Source: Lingula anatina
Lineage: Eukaryota > Brachiopoda > Lingulata > Lingulida > Lingulidae
Direction of reading: 5' to 3'
Length of the DNA: 64,000 bases
Assembly (NCBI RefSeq): GCF_001039355.2
Contig: NW_019775613.1
Coordinates: 650,613-714,612, forward strand
The translations under genes were made by a program, and so were the position numbers. The notes below the pieces were generated by a model. It was not told where the DNA came from. It made no database searches and worked only from the letters and a program-made list of their open reading frames with translations. Shown piece by piece: positions 46,020 to 59,117 of the stretch. Numbering within the stretch: position 1 is the stretch's first letter; every line of letters begins with the position of its first letter.

Positions 46020-47474
46020 ATGTAGGCCAGTATTATCCTTTTGTTATTTGCTTTAACATCTTGACCCAGGTCACCGGAGCGGTGCGACACAGTGGTACGT
46101 GGTCAGTTGGCCGAAAAACAAAACTAATGCCTTCCGCCGGTCACCACGTGTACACAATGTACGAGTACAGAAAATTATTTACATCACATATTAAATATAA
46201 TGTTCACAATAACTGTCACTCATCACTGATCGTAAAAATAAGCAGAATATAACACCCACTGTTCTCAATATTTTAATAAATATACAGTAACATTTCTTAT
46301 TTTATTTGACCTATATTTTAGCAGACAGGCTACAGACTGCGTGTCCTATAGTCATCACCGGTCTGGTCTAAATATAAAGTGACCCTACATGTATTTTCCA
46401 TAAACAGGGTACATACGTCATGATCTATTTATAGTGAGAATAATCAAAACATGTCACGAAAACATGCTTGCTTACGTTTGTTAGTTTTATAATACCAATT
46501 ATCTTCAAAATTAAAATAACAATGAACGTGGCACAATATTCATCTAAGGAGTGGGAGGATGAAAGAATTCTCGCTACCTACGGTAAACGCAAAATAAAAA
46601 CGAGAACAACTTTGCTGTAATTTGCATGGCACAGGGATGCCAAAATTGTTTTGTCTTGTCAACTTTAGCCAGGTACACTGTTGTTGGGTTTATCAAAAAA
46701 AGGGGGGAGGGAGAAGAAGGTTTCCCCCGTAATCTAAGGTAAGGGAGGCCCGATGCCAACAGTGCCCCGTCCCCCTCCCCCATACAACACCTTTCTTTAT
46801 CCACAAAGTGTTTTAGTGAAATTATTAGAGTAGCTGATATTTTAGCAGTCAGAGTTAGACAACATCTTTCAAATGACACAATTTTTTTTCTTCCGTGGTT
46901 TTCTAAACCAACTACAGTAACCTGAATAGAAAGCATAAATACTGACTCTCATCCTCTAAAATTTGTTGCATGGTTTAAAATCTATGAAGGGCAACAGTTA
47001 TAAAACTAGTTTGCATCCTTCGGATACATTCAAACTTTTAAATAATGCAGTCATTTTAACTTAATAGAATAAAATCTATTGTGATATTGCAGATATTCTA
47101 CAGAAGAGGCTCAAAGACAAATAAGAAATTAAATAATAAAAAATTAGTCACAGTTTCTATAACACTTAATAGCGGTGTTTCTAAAAATAAGAAAAAGGCA
47201 CTGAATATACTTTAGCCAAAATTGAGGTTTGTTTACTTTGTTTTTATCTCGGGTACAAAATAGCAATACAGGGATCGCATCATAAAACGCCTGGCCCAGC
47301 ATCGTGTCATAGAGGTATTAAGTAAATGTAGTAAATAAAATTTAGCTGGACAGTGGACTGTCCGGAAGTCGTTTACTACGCACTGATGACTTACGCAGAT
47401 TGTAGCCATGGCAATTTAGGCCATCCTTGACCACAAGACGTGAGAGCGGCGAAACTGCATCCTTGACCAGAGAG
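46020..47474 (+). promoter_or_regulatory. Conserved upstream block of copy C
   Basis: It carries the block elements GGCTACAGACTGCGTGTCCT at 46328, TACGTCATGAT with CTATTTATAG at 46425-46434, and the X-box-like GTAGCCATGGCAAT at 47402-47415, about 73 bp before TATA. It is nearly identical to the copy E block and more distant from that of B. Confidence 0.55.
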
Positions 47475-47573
47475 TATAAATGGACAGCGCCGCTAAACCC
47501 AGCAACCAAACACTGAAAGAAGCGAAGAAGAGAAGAACAATAGTGAGCATATATAAATTTTGAGAGAATATAG
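47475..47573 (+). promoter_or_regulatory. TATA box and noncoding first exon of copy C
   Basis: TATAAAT at 47475-47481 precedes a leader with GACAGCGCCGCTAAACCCAG that ends at a GTAAGC donor after 47573. The TATA-to-donor distance is 99 bp, against 95 in B. Confidence 0.7.
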
Positions 47574-48046
47574 GTAAGCAAACATTTTTTCATTTATTAT
47601 TTTGTGACTGTCATATTTTCGGCATACTGTAGTTTACTTGGTTATAGTAAGGCTTCTATGATAAGCAAAATGAAAGTAGCTATCGTTTTGGTAATTTGGT
47701 ATGTCATATTCAAAACCTTATTCTTACAACAGGCCCACGTTCGATACATTTAGGATATCATATGTATTTGCTCGTATCTTCGACATACCAAATAATAACT
47801 GTTGATTGCTTCGTCCTAACTCCTATATTTTATTTGTTTTATTTGTTTTATTTGTATTCGCGTAATTTTGGGGGTCTTTGCAGCATCTGCGTGATAAAAA
47901 ACAACAAAATATGAGCTGCTTCACTACAACAACATTCTGAATATCAACGACAATTTTTATATCTCACATACATGTAGCAAATTTCATGATTTCATACATG
48001 TACATATACATTCTGACATTTATGGAATATTTGCTTTCAGAATATC

Positions 48047-51000
48047 ATGGTCCGCCTGTTAAAGACCACGAAGCTGTATGTTTGGGCCGTGATGACAGCT
48101 TTGCTGTTGGTGCAGAATTTCCATCCAGGTGAGTGAATGCCATATATATATAAAGAAACCTACTTCAGTCAAAATATTCGACGTTTTAAGGCTTTTGTGC
48201 CTGTGGGCCTTTTACAATCCTAGTTTAGTATTACCCGATTAGGACACATTGATCGAAAAATTAAGTTTTAAGTTTCAAAGAATAAATGGACAAAGCTAAT
48301 ACTTCTCCTTTATTTCAGTCATAGGATACGCCATCAGAGTACAGCGAAGAGAGGCTAATGATGACGCGCAGTTATTGGAACATAACGAAGCTGACGAATC
48401 AAATCACCGCATCCAAAAGAGATGTACGTATTTTTAGATAATGCACATACATTGTACAATGAACGTGCTAATTGGCGATTTTAAATTTTGTATTTTAATT
48501 GTATTTTAATTTGCAACCGTTTTATCTTCATCTTTCGGAACGTATTAAACGGGTTTTTAAAAATATGTCAGTACATGAAACTTGTAGCATTGCTTTAGTT
48601 GATCTAGCATAGTTATTGAGTTTTAAGTGATATGATTTTCCCTTTTAGCCGTTGTTGGAGCTGGTCTGAAATTCGTATTAAAAAATTTCTGGGATGATTT
48701 GCTGTGTCTAGGAGCGCACTTAACGACCCTAACAAACTGCAACAGTTTGTCACCCGGAGCTTGCCAAAGGTAGGTTTACGTCCTACTTGGTATGACTATG
48801 ATACAATGTATTACCAGTTGTGGTCGTCTGCTATACAAATGCAGTAAATCTTTCGATAAAATGCAGTATCTGTTTTCTCCTTACTTACCAGTAGTGAAGG
48901 AGAGGTCAAAGACATGGCCATGGTAGAACTGACAGCTACGGTAGTACAATTAAGGGATCATATACATTAACGTTGGGTAGAAGTCCTACTGGACACGAAT
49001 TTAAAAGAACTAACAGGTCGTCCTAGAAAAGTTAACAATCTGTACCAAGCCATATAAAATTGCACATTTACGGATATCCTCTGAATATCTCATAATCATC
49101 ATCGCTTAGGAATGTGCATAGGTCTTTTAAAATGTGATATTTAAATAATTAATCATTTGATTGTTGGCATTAATGTGTAAGACAAACGGAATTCGAGATT
49201 TTAACAGAAAACGAAGCTGTGAAAGGAAAAAATAAACCCCGTTGCATACTCGCACTCTCATAAAAGCCGCCAAACCTTCAACCATATAGTTGTAAAGGTA
49301 GCCATGGACCTCCGCAAACTGTAAAATGGACTTCCAATAGAACTTTATAAAATTCACATTGTGACCGGTCTCTTTACTAATATGCAAACACTATCATGTA
49401 ACTTTGGTCAAGTGGTAATCTACCCAGCGTGTATAGACAAAAATGCTTTTCTATACGGCCTATACAGAAACATTTTTTAAAAAAACTGTCGTTATGAAAA
49501 GTCACATTTCATAACATTTTCATACTTATTTGCAATTGAATCATTTTCAGACTAAAAGATTTAGAAACCAAACGCAGCGAAATTGAAAACCTTGTGAACG
49601 AGACACTGGAGACACAAGTTGAATGGGCAACATTGAATGCTACCAACGAAAAAGCCATTACTAATTTACAGCTAATTGAAAAAGACTTGGAACTGGTAAC
49701 ATCCAGCAACCTTCGTCTTATGGGCTTACTAAATTCAATCAGCGTCATAGAAGAAACAGACGATATTTACGACTCGGCCACCGATAATGTCACAGAGATC
49801 AGAGTACGTTTCCAGATTGAGATGGAAACCTACCTGAACGGAATCAAAGCATCACTGTCATCTGTAGATTCCCAAATCGAATCTTTAAAACACCGCGACT
49901 ACGTAATGTTTGCTCTCATGACAGCAGTCCCCCTTGTAGCTCTGCACACCAGCCACATTGTAACATCCGCCCGTCAAGCTGTTCTCACGAGAAGCCAGTC
50001 CTATCAAGTGGTAGATATCGTTGGTGGCAACGGCAAGATGAGACTCGCGTATAACCCAGAAGGGCGCCTCTACGTCGTGCAGGATTCTCCAGAATTGGGG
50101 AAACTGAAGGTTCTGCAGTCGCTCGATGACGCAGGGAATGTTGGACGGTTCTGGAAGTTCATGACGCCATCTGGACAGTCTGCCATGGTTTCCGAGTTCC
50201 TTGAAAGCTTTGACTTTGAGAGAGGCAAAAGAATTGCTTGGCTCCAGCAAAATAACGCCGACTATCTGAACACACTGAAACAAAAGGGGTATATGAGTGC
50301 ATTCCTGAGTAGAACAGATGGTCTTACAACAACAGAGCTAGATGACTTTGTAAAGAAAGCCGCAGTTTTAGACCAAGATAAGTTCTACAAGTACGATATC
50401 GATATCCCTGAAGCTGATCTTCCAAAGAATATGAAAGTAGGCCTAGACTTTCTGGACCCAAATGACATTGCTGCGGTCAATGCATACAAAAGACTGAAGG
50501 CTTATAACCCTGACCTGCTAGACAGTATGAATAAAGCTGGCACAACAGGTAAGAATTACATAGATTGTTGGGAAATTGTTTATCAATTGGTTTGATTCTT
50601 TCGCCTTCCAGCAGTTAAATGAGTTGACAAGCATTACACTAACTTCCAAATATAATTACATGTATTGTAACAAAATGGGTGGTGCTGTATAACTGCCGGT
50701 AAACAAACCTCTTTTAAACGTTTCAGGCCAACTATTTGTTTGATGATTTTTCATTTGTAAAACTCTAAAAACTCTCACACCAATTAAACATCAAAATTCT
50801 ATTTGTTACTGGTTTTAGGTAAATTCTTAGATAACTCCAAAGCACTCTCAGACGCTGAGTTCGACGCCTACGTCGCAAAGGTGAAAGCAGCAGCTCCCGA
50901 GTTACCCGACGGTAACCTCAAGCACTTTGACTGGGACACGCCTGCCAAAAAAGTAACATTCACGCAGAGGATCAAAAGTGGTTGGTCATCTTTCCGAAAC

Positions 51001-51329
51001 TTTAACCTGTTTAACTGGAGGGGGCGTCAAGTGAAGATAAGCAATGTTCTTACCATGGGAACTATTGGCGGTTCCTTGAACGTCGCGCTCTGTTTGTACA
51101 TGACCATTTCGTCAACCCAAAGTGTAGAGGAAAGAATCGAAACCATTGACAGTAGCCTCGACGAAGCCAAGGTGAGCGTGGAAGAGAAACAGGTAGAGCT
51201 AGATGCTCTTCTTGTAGAGGAGCAAGACCTCTATACAAAAGTCAAGAACAACACCGTGACCTTGTACAATCTCTTTAGTACCGTCGATAGCACCATTGCA
51301 GACGACCCGAGTTGCCAGGACACTTTGTG
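48047..51329 (+). CDS. Copy C of the secreted family, cut by a gap
   Basis: Exons are 48047-48128, 48319-48423, 48649-48769, 49551-50548 and 50819-51329 (the last interrupted by Ns at the SCQDTLC motif). Lengths and phases of exons 1-4 equal those of A and B. The signal peptide is MVRLLKTTKLYVWAVMTALL onward. The propeptide has an acidic stretch (EHNEADESN) and ends QKR, and the mature start is SVVGAGLKFVLKNFWDD. Exons 1-4 are nearly identical to copy E, while intron 4 differs from that of D and E by about 55 bp of indel plus substitutions. The remaining 3' part of exon 5 is presumably in the gap. There is no inactivating change in what can be read. Confidence 0.88.
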
Positions 51330-51862
51330 NNNNNNNNNNNNNNNNNNNNNNNNNNNNNNNNNNNNNNNNNNNNNNNNNNNNNNNNNNNNNNNNNNNNNNN
51401 NNNNNNNNNNNNNNNNNNNNNNNNNNNNNNNNNNNNNNNNNNNNNNNNNNNNNNNNNNNNNNNNNNNNNNNNNNNNNNNNNNNNNNNNNNNNNNNNNNNN
51501 NNNNNNNNNNNNNNNNNNNNNNNNNNNNNNNNNNNNNNNNNNNNNNNNNNNNNNNNNNNNNNNNNNNNNNNNNNNNNNNNNNNNNNNNNNNNNNNNNNNN
51601 NNNNNNNNNNNNNNNNNNNNNNNNNNNNNNNNNNNNNNNNNNNNNNNNNNNNNNNNNNNNNNNNNNNNNNNNNNNNNNNNNNNNNNNNNNNNNNNNNNNN
51701 NNNNNNNNNNNNNNNNNNNNNNNNNNNNNNNNNNNNNNNNNNNNNNNNNNNNNNNNNNNNNNNNNNNNNNNNNNNNNNNNNNNNNNNNNNNNNNNNNNNN
51801 NNNNNNNNNNNNNNNNNNNNNNNNNNNNNNNNNNNNNNNNNNNNNNNNNNNNNNNNNNNNNN
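51330..51862. other. Assembly gap (533 N)
   Basis: The sequence before the gap is in exon 5 of copy C. The sequence after it is in the middle of exon 4 of another copy. The gap is too short for the missing end of C, an intergenic region and the start of another gene, so its size or the join is probably wrong. Confidence 0.9.
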
Positions 51863-53814
51863 CTCTACGTCGTGCAGGATTCTCCAGAATTGGGGAAACT
51901 GAAGGTTCTGCAGTCGCTCGATGACGCAGGGAATGTTGGACGGTTCTGGAAGTTCATGACGCCATCTGGACAGTCTGCCATGGTTTCCGAGTTCCTTGAA
52001 AGCTTTGACTTTGAGAGAGGCAAAAGAATTGCTTGGCTCCAGCAAAATAACGCCGACTATCTGAACACACTGAAACAAAAGGGGTATATGAGTGCATTCC
52101 TGAGTAGAACAGATGGTCTTACAACAACAGAGTTAGATGACTTTGTAAAGAAAGCCGCAGTTTTAGACCAAGATAAGTTCTACAAGTACGATATCGATAT
52201 CCCTGAAGCTGATCTTCCAAAGAATATGAAAGTAGGCCTAGACTTTCTGGACCCAAATGACATTGCTGCGGTCAATGCATACAAAAGACTGAAGGCTTAT
52301 AACCCTGACCTGCTAGACAGTATGAATAAAGCTGGCACAACAGGTAAGAATTGGATAGATTGTTGGGAAACTGTTTATTAATTGGTTTGGATTATTTCGC
52401 TTTCCAGCAGTTAAATAAATTGAGAAGCATATGTCAGTTTTATTATTAATTGAAAACGATGTTTATCAGGGACGCCAGAACTACATAAACTTCCATATAA
52501 AATTACATATATTGTAACAAAATGGGTGGTGCTGTATAACTGCCAGAAAACAAACCTCTTTAAAACGTTTCAGGCCAACTGTTTGTTTCATGATTTTCCA
52601 TTTGTAAAACTCTAAAAAACTCACACACCAATTAAACATCAAAATTCTATTTGTTATTGGTTTTAGGTAAATTCTTAGATAACTCCAAAGCACTCTCAGA
52701 CGCTGAGTTCGACGCCTACGTCGCAAAGGTGAAAGCAGCAGCTCCCGAGTTACCCGACGGTAATCTCAAGCACTTTGACTGGGACACGCCTGCCAAAAAA
52801 GTAACATTCACGCAGAGGATCAAAAGTGGTTGGTCATCTTTCCGAAACTTTAACCTGTTTAACTGGAGGGGGCGTCAAGTGAAGATAAGCAATGTTCTTA
52901 CCATGGGAACTATTGGCGGTTCCTTGAACGTCGCGCTCTGTTTGTACATGACCATTTCGTCAACCCAAAGTGTAGAGGAAAGAATCGAAACCATTGACAG
53001 TAGCCTCGACGAAGCCAAGGTGAGCGTGGAAGAGAAACAGGTAGAGCTAGATGCTCTTCTTGTAGAGGAGCAAGACCTCTATACAAAAGTCAAGAACAAC
53101 ACCGTGACCTTGTACAATCTCTTTAGTACCGTCGATAGCACCATTGCAGACGACCCGAGTTGCCAGGACACTTTGTGTACATTCCTCCGTGACGCTGCCG
53201 AAATCCAGGTTATCTCTGACTTCCTTGCTACGTGGAATAATGATACCGTCACATCTGGGACTATTCTGGTTAGTCAGTTGGCTTTCATGGCAGCCCTGGA
53301 GTCCTCCAAGACGGAAATGCTTGACATATACAACTCCGCCACAGTCACCACCAACGTCATAAATTGGGTGACCGACGGTTTGACACTGGACAGGATGCTG
53401 GAGAACGCAGTCTCTCTGAATCTCGACGCCCGTCTTCCCGACCATTTCTCCGTCCTGACGATCATCAAGGTCGCTTTCCCATCGCGCACTTCCTACGATG
53501 GAATTCCATTAAGTTGTATTGGCACTTCCATCACAACACAGGCAGAACTTGAAGCGTTCTTGGTCCAAGCAGCTCCTATAACTGGAGATGTTGTTGATGA
53601 CATCAAGACTGGAAAACTTTTTGGCGTTTCTCCAGATGTTATCGTCGGGATGATAGAAAGCAAAGTTAATTCCGCTGATCTCCCTGCAAACCCTTGCAAT
53701 GGCCAAGCTTGTACCAGTGATGATGTGCTGAAGGTGATTGCCGCAGAGTATCCCAACGAAGCAGAGTATTATGGGATAGCCTTGGCAGCATACAGAAACA
53801 CTGCTACTTGTTAG
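51863..53814 (+). CDS. Copy D of the secreted family, 3' part only
   Basis: The end of exon 4 (51863-52343) and complete exon 5 (52667-53814, 1148 nt, ending RNTATC) are present. The 5' exons are missing at the gap. Exon 5 encodes the second half: hydrophobic segment with LTMGTIGGSLNVALCLYM, coiled coil, SCQDTLC, NPCNGQAC and repeats R3 and R4. From 51863 to 52765 it is almost identical to 61721-62623 of copy E, including intron 4. A polyadenylation signal AATAAA is at 54097-54102. It could be a separate gene, the real 3' end of C, or the other allele of E. Confidence 0.8.
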
Positions 53815-55163
53815 AGATTTCTCATCTTTGTTGAATCCATGTCCCAAGTAAATGAGTTTTAAAAGCGGATATGCCATTTAATAATAATTTCTGTGATCCA
53901 TAAGTGTTTTTGCTATGCATAAGATAAATATAGGACCATGAGTGCCATTTTCATTGGGGTTATTTTTATTATATTTTAAAGTTTTAATATTTTTTATTCT
54001 CCCAATCTAAAACTTTTTCCGATATTTGATGCTAAAAGGTTATTTCTTAATAATCTTGGTACATGAACCGGTGTTGATTGCAATTTTTCGGAAGAAAATA
54101 AATGTTAAATAATTTTTGAATAATTTCCTTGTTTCTTATTTTTTCTTTGTTATTCTTATACACGCAAAACATTAGTCAGAAATATGTTGATTCGACAGGA
54201 AAGTTAGGCTTGTTATTACAACAAAACATTAGACTTTATGTGCAACAGGTGGAGCACTCTCAATATCAGGGCCTGTTGACTATTTTGTTTGTGAATTTAA
54301 TGTGTGAATTTCTATCTATTGATCTTGAGTAAATGTTTTAATGGTTACACTTCAAATATCACTTATTCTAGACTTAAAGGCCATTTGAAGAAACGGATAA
54401 GTGAAAAATGGAGGTAAAGTTATAGTTGCGAATTCTATTTTTTTCTAAATCTCTGATGACAAAGTGATAAATGTAGGGCTTCATGCCTTGCTAGTATGGG
54501 GACGAAGTAACGAAGGTTTAGCATTTTCGGCAACGAAAGTTTTGAAAATGGCAACCTTTTACGGTACATTGGCATGTTATTACTACTAACAAAAGGGGTA
54601 TTAAGAGATGCACGTTTATTTCACTGAAACATTTTGTCCTCAACCTCAAGTATTTTTTTCACAATGCCTGGTAAAGAAGGTTTTACAAATTACTTTCTAC
54701 ATGTATGAGAGTGCAGTTTTGCCGTGTTCCGTCTAAAACATTTGACTATGTCCTGTCACCATATAGACTTACTCTTGCTCATAATGGATAAAACTAATCT
54801 GTGGATTTTATAAATGGCTAAAATATTTTTTAAAAGTGATAATGATAGAGGGATTACGATGGGCAACGATGGTCGTTTACAGCTGTAGGCACTGTCGCTG
54901 CTTTTAAACCTGTAATTATGTTGTTAGCTTAAAAAACAAAATCAGTGTTTAATTATATATGTGTCAGGCTTCCTTCAATCTTGCTCTTGCGGATTCGAGA
55001 CGTGACGTTGTCGGTATGTGCTAAAATATTGACGATCTTTGATCATTCGATTAGTCTCATGATTCAGAGAACAACCACACAGAAATATTCTCTAAGTGAA
55101 ACTTCAGCTTTCGGATGTCCATATCTGTATGTGTGTTTAAATCGATCATTAATCATTACATAT

Positions 55164-55210
55164 TTAAGTGAAATATGTAATGATCATTAATCATTACATA
55201 TTTCACTTAA
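55164..55210. repeat. 47-bp near-perfect palindrome
   Basis: TTAAGTGAAATATGTAATGA is followed by TCATTAA and then TCATTACATATTTCACTTAA. The left arm also overlaps a direct repeat GATCATTAATCATTACATAT at 55144. It may form a cruciform or be the remnant of an inverted duplication. Confidence 0.8.
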
Positions 55211-55466
55211 AGGATTTGCGTTTAACTCCATCTCTCGAATTTTGTAGATCCACACTGTACACTAGAGATATGCTTGAATCGATTCCCACCCTATAGACAG
55301 TATAGAAAATAATCTATCAGAGGAAAAAAAGCATTTTAGAAAACCTCACCTAAATATGCAAAAATGAAGCGACAGATTTGGGTCACCTGGTACTGTGACG
55401 ACATACAAGCCAAGGTTCTTTGATTTCAGCTGATACAGTGAAGTTAGGGAAGGTTGAAGGTTGAAG

Positions 55467-55625
55467 TGTGTTGCGCTAAAAAGGCACCAAAGGGTCTGGA
55501 ATTCACATGTTTGCATTTCCAAAGAACTCAGGTTTGAAAAAAAAAAGTGGGCTGATCAATCCTGTCTAGTGTCAAAAGAAACTTAACACCAACCAATTAC
55601 TCGACACTTCGTTCTGACCACTTTG
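55467..55625 (+). pseudogene. Decayed THAP-domain fragment
   Basis: Across two frames the segment reads like a THAP DNA-binding domain: CAKKAPKG, then GIHMFAFPKN, then KKKWADQS, then LTPTNYSTLRSDHFE. The order (C, FP, KW, TP, SDHF) is that of THAP domains. Stops and frame changes show decay. THAP domains occur in P-element-type transposases and in host proteins, so the source is open. Confidence 0.45.
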
Positions 55626-57019
55626 AAACGTTTACGAGCGGTACCTTGAGCTTTTTTCACAACTGGGTATGGAAAATGCATATAACAGGCTTAGAGTCAA
55701 ACAAGATGTCACGTACAATATTTAGTTTTACCAAGCAGCCAGAGTCCGACAACTTTTTGAACGGACCGAGAAGCTTTTTTTGTTTTATTGGACTGTCGGT
55801 ACAGTAACTTTTTGAGAAGCTCCAGGCATTAAACAATGGTGTATATTGTTTAAACGAAAAGGAGTCAGCTTGTCTTAACCCCGCCGTAAGTTTAGCAGCA
55901 AATGTCCATGTTATATTTCTCGACATATGGCTCGACACAAATGTACCTACTGGCGTTATTCGCCCGCCAACGCAAGTGACTTTCTAATGTATCTACTGCG
56001 TATAGTCTCTTTCTAATAATTTAGAAAAAAGAAAAACAATTGATGAAAAAGCAACTCCCTGGCCTTTTTTTCTATTTTTATTATGTCTATTAATATTCTA
56101 GTACTCTCCACGACGTACGCTCTGTGCCTAATTGTCGCTGCGCCCCATTATTTGAACAACCCTCTACTACTCTTCAGTTTCATTATACTGGTACAAATGT
56201 TGTTTCCTAGAAAGCTGAGGCACGAATTTGCCGACTGGACGACCTTATTATCATTTCTGGTTTTAATTTGGATTAGAAGCACAAAAATTACTTTGAACAG
56301 CATGTTACACAACGCGTGACCTACTTCCAGTACGAAACTGCAGAAGTAGTGTAATCAACGATGTCTGAGCAAACTTACCGATTTAGAGGCCTTCACACGG
56401 TGCGAGAGCTAAATTTATTCACATAACAGGCTGAGATAGTTTAATCAAAATAATTCACAGACATGCCATTATTTGCAATCATGGGGCAAGTTAACGCGTT
56501 TCAATAAGGGAAACGTCATGTGACCGGTTTTCTATACAGATATATGTATGTCAGTAAATTCGACTTCATGACATATATTCCGTGTATTTTCTTGTGTGCT
56601 GTTATAAATACAAACCTATTAGCTTTATGGGCTCTGTCGTTTGCATTCGTTTATCTTTACGGGTTTGGCAAGCGACTTTTGAAATGCATATTGCTGTCTT
56701 ATGCGCCTTTCAAAAGACACAACCCCGGTAGCTGTCTCCCCGACACTGAGACAGTTTGGTCTGCCTAAACATATAGGAACAAGCACTCTGTGTGAAATGT
56801 GATTTTTGATTGGGTCAGTTTAGTTTCCGTAACCTCCCCCCGCCCCACACTCACACACGCACACAAACACAAAATGATTTATTTGGAAAACTCCACCCTG
56901 CCTCCCGGTATTGTTAAATACGCTCAAGTCATTCGACGCAGGATTTTACACTAGTCGGGATCACCGTAATTAAATGCTAGTTAAAGAATTGATTAGACGG
57001 TAACCTGGCTTCACGTGGC

Positions 57020-57700
57020 TTTAGGATGGGTGGGTGGGGGGGGGGGGGGGCTAACAGATACGTTAATTACCAGAAAGCAACACCTGATCTCCAATCAGTA
57101 CATTGTCTAGTGCCATTGAAATATTATCCTCATGCCAGAATGAGACAAATTATAAGCAAAATACGGGAGTTTAATTATATAAACGTAATGGCCATAACAG
57201 AGCAGGGTTAAAGAGAGTGCTGCACAGTTAAGGATTAAATTTTGAAACAATAACAAAACATTCCATTATGCGGTTCCCGAGGCACAAATGGTTAGCATCT
57301 CGTGCATATATAAGGAATATTCTCCACTCCACCCCTAACATGTATTGCAGTTTTACTGTTTTTTATTAATAAATGGTGGTCGTTAGAGGTATTATGATTA
57401 AATTATTGAAACGAGTTGGACGCACTTTATACTTAGCTCAATAATTTTAAATAGACACTAAGCGCTGAGCAATTTTTCTTTTAATATCATGAAATTTCTA
57501 TATGCAATATCGGCGGTAATGGATGTTGTTTTATGTGCCTATAACTTCTACTTGATATATTTGACAACTGGGTTCAACATTTGGGTTCTATAAAAGTGAT
57601 TTCGCCGAACGGTTCAAATGGGGCATAGAACAAACGTTTTGGGACTGGGCTTACGCCTATTTTTAACCGTTAAGTGATGGAATTTTCAATTTATAATTAA
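57020..57700. repeat. Repeat unit U5 upstream of copy E
   Basis: It aligns by eye with U4: ACGTTAATTACCAGAAAGCA, CACCTGATCTCCAATCAGTA, ATGCCAGAATGAGACAAATT, GCAATATCGGCGGTAATGG and CTATAAAAGTGATTTCGCCG. It begins just after a 15-G run at 57036-57050. Confidence 0.6.
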
Positions 57701-57909
57701 AATTATAATTAAAATTATTTAAACCAAAAACTGAAAATTGGAGAATTAACAAATAGCCCTTGCTTTTGCGTATACATACCTGTATATCTCATTTATTGAA
57801 ACATACATGTAAACTACATATATACATAGCATTATAAGAAAGAAAAATATTTTCCTATTTTTAGCTGTATAAACCACAGAATGTTTATTTTGAGATCAAC
57901 AAAAATAAA

Positions 57910-59117
57910 ATGTAGGCTAGTATTATCCTTTTGTTATTTACTTTAACATCTTGACCCAGGTCTGCGAAACGGTGCGGCACAGTGGCACGTGGTCAGTTTG
58001 CCGAAAAACAAAACTAATGCCTTCCGCCGGTCACCAAGTGTACATAATGTACGAGTACAGAATATACATCACATCTTAAATATAATGTTGACAATAACTG
58101 TCACTCATCACTAATCGTAAAAATAAGCAGAAGATAACACCCACTGTTGTCAATATTTTAATTAATATACAGTAACATTTCTTATTTTATTTGACCTATA
58201 TTTTAGCAGACAGGCTACAGACTGCGTGTCCTATAGTCATCACCGGTCTGTTATAAATATAGTGACCCTATTTTCCATAAACAGGGTACATACGTCATGA
58301 TCTATTTATAGTGAGAATAATCAAAACATGTCACGAAAACATGCTTGCTTACGTTTGTTAGTTTTATAACACCAATTATTTTCAAAATTAAAATAACAAT
58401 GAACGTGGCACAATATTCATCTAAGGAGTGGGAGGATAAAAGAATTCTCGCTACCTACGGTAAACGCAAAATAAAAACGAGAACAACTTTGCTGAAATTT
58501 GCATGGCACAGGGATGCCAAAATTGTTTTGTCTTGTCAACTTTAGCCAGGTGCACTGTTGTTGGGTTTATCGGAAAAAGGGGGGAGGGAGAAGAAGGTTT
58601 CCCCCGAATGTAAGGTTGCCAACAGTGCCCCACCCCCCCCTCCCCCACCACCACCTTATTTTATCCACAAAGTGCTTTAGTGAAACTAATAGAATAAAAC
58701 TAACTTAATAGAATAAAATCTATTGTGATATTGCAGATATTCTACAGAAGAGGTTCAAAGACAAATAAAAAATAAATAAAAAAAAATTAGTCACAGTTTC
58801 TATAACACTTAATAGCGGTGTTTCTAAAAATAAGAAAAAGGCACGGAATATAATTTAGCCAAAATTGAGGTTTGTTTACTTTGTTTTTATCTCAGGTACA
58901 AAATAGCAATACAGGGATCGCATCATAACATGCCTGGCCCAGCATCGTGTCATAGAGGTATTAAGTAAATGTAGTAAATAAAATTTAGCTGGACAGTGGA
59001 CTGTCCGGAAGTCGTTTACCACGCACTGATGACTTACGCAGATTGTAGCCATGGCAATTTAGGCCATCCTTTACCACAAGACGTGAGAGCGGCGAAACTG
59101 CATCCTTGACCAGAGAG
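57910..59117 (+). promoter_or_regulatory. Conserved upstream block of copy E
   Basis: It carries GGCTACAGACTGCGTGTCCT at 58213, TACGTCATGAT with CTATTTATAG at 58302-58311, and GTAGCCATGGCAAT at 59045-59058. It is close to the copy C block but lacks a few hundred bases present there near 46800-47030. Confidence 0.55.

Larger units (their letters stand above)
53815..57019. other. Intergenic region between copies D and E
   Basis: The D 3' UTR runs to about 54120. The rest is largely unique DNA with a short palindrome and a decayed THAP fragment (listed separately). Hydrophobic open frames near 56083-56319 and 56520-56768 have no other support. Confidence 0.55.

Noticed and set aside
47342-47593. 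Antisense open frame over the promoter of C, with relatives at 34572-34814 and 58985-59257
   Set aside because: It is maintained because the promoter block is duplicated; it crosses the TATA box and leader and shows no protein signature.
49885-50283. A 132-codon antisense open frame in exon 4, repeated at 61538-61936, with similar antisense frames in exon 5 of B and D
   Set aside because: It follows codon positions of the sense gene, is copied by duplication and has no start, splice or promoter support.
51296-52381. Long open frames across the N gap
   Set aside because: They exist only because the N run contains no stops; the two sides belong to different exons.
56083-56768. Two hydrophobic open frames, 78 and 82 codons
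   Set aside because: AT-rich DNA readily gives such frames; there is no splice context, repeat among copies or recognisable motif.
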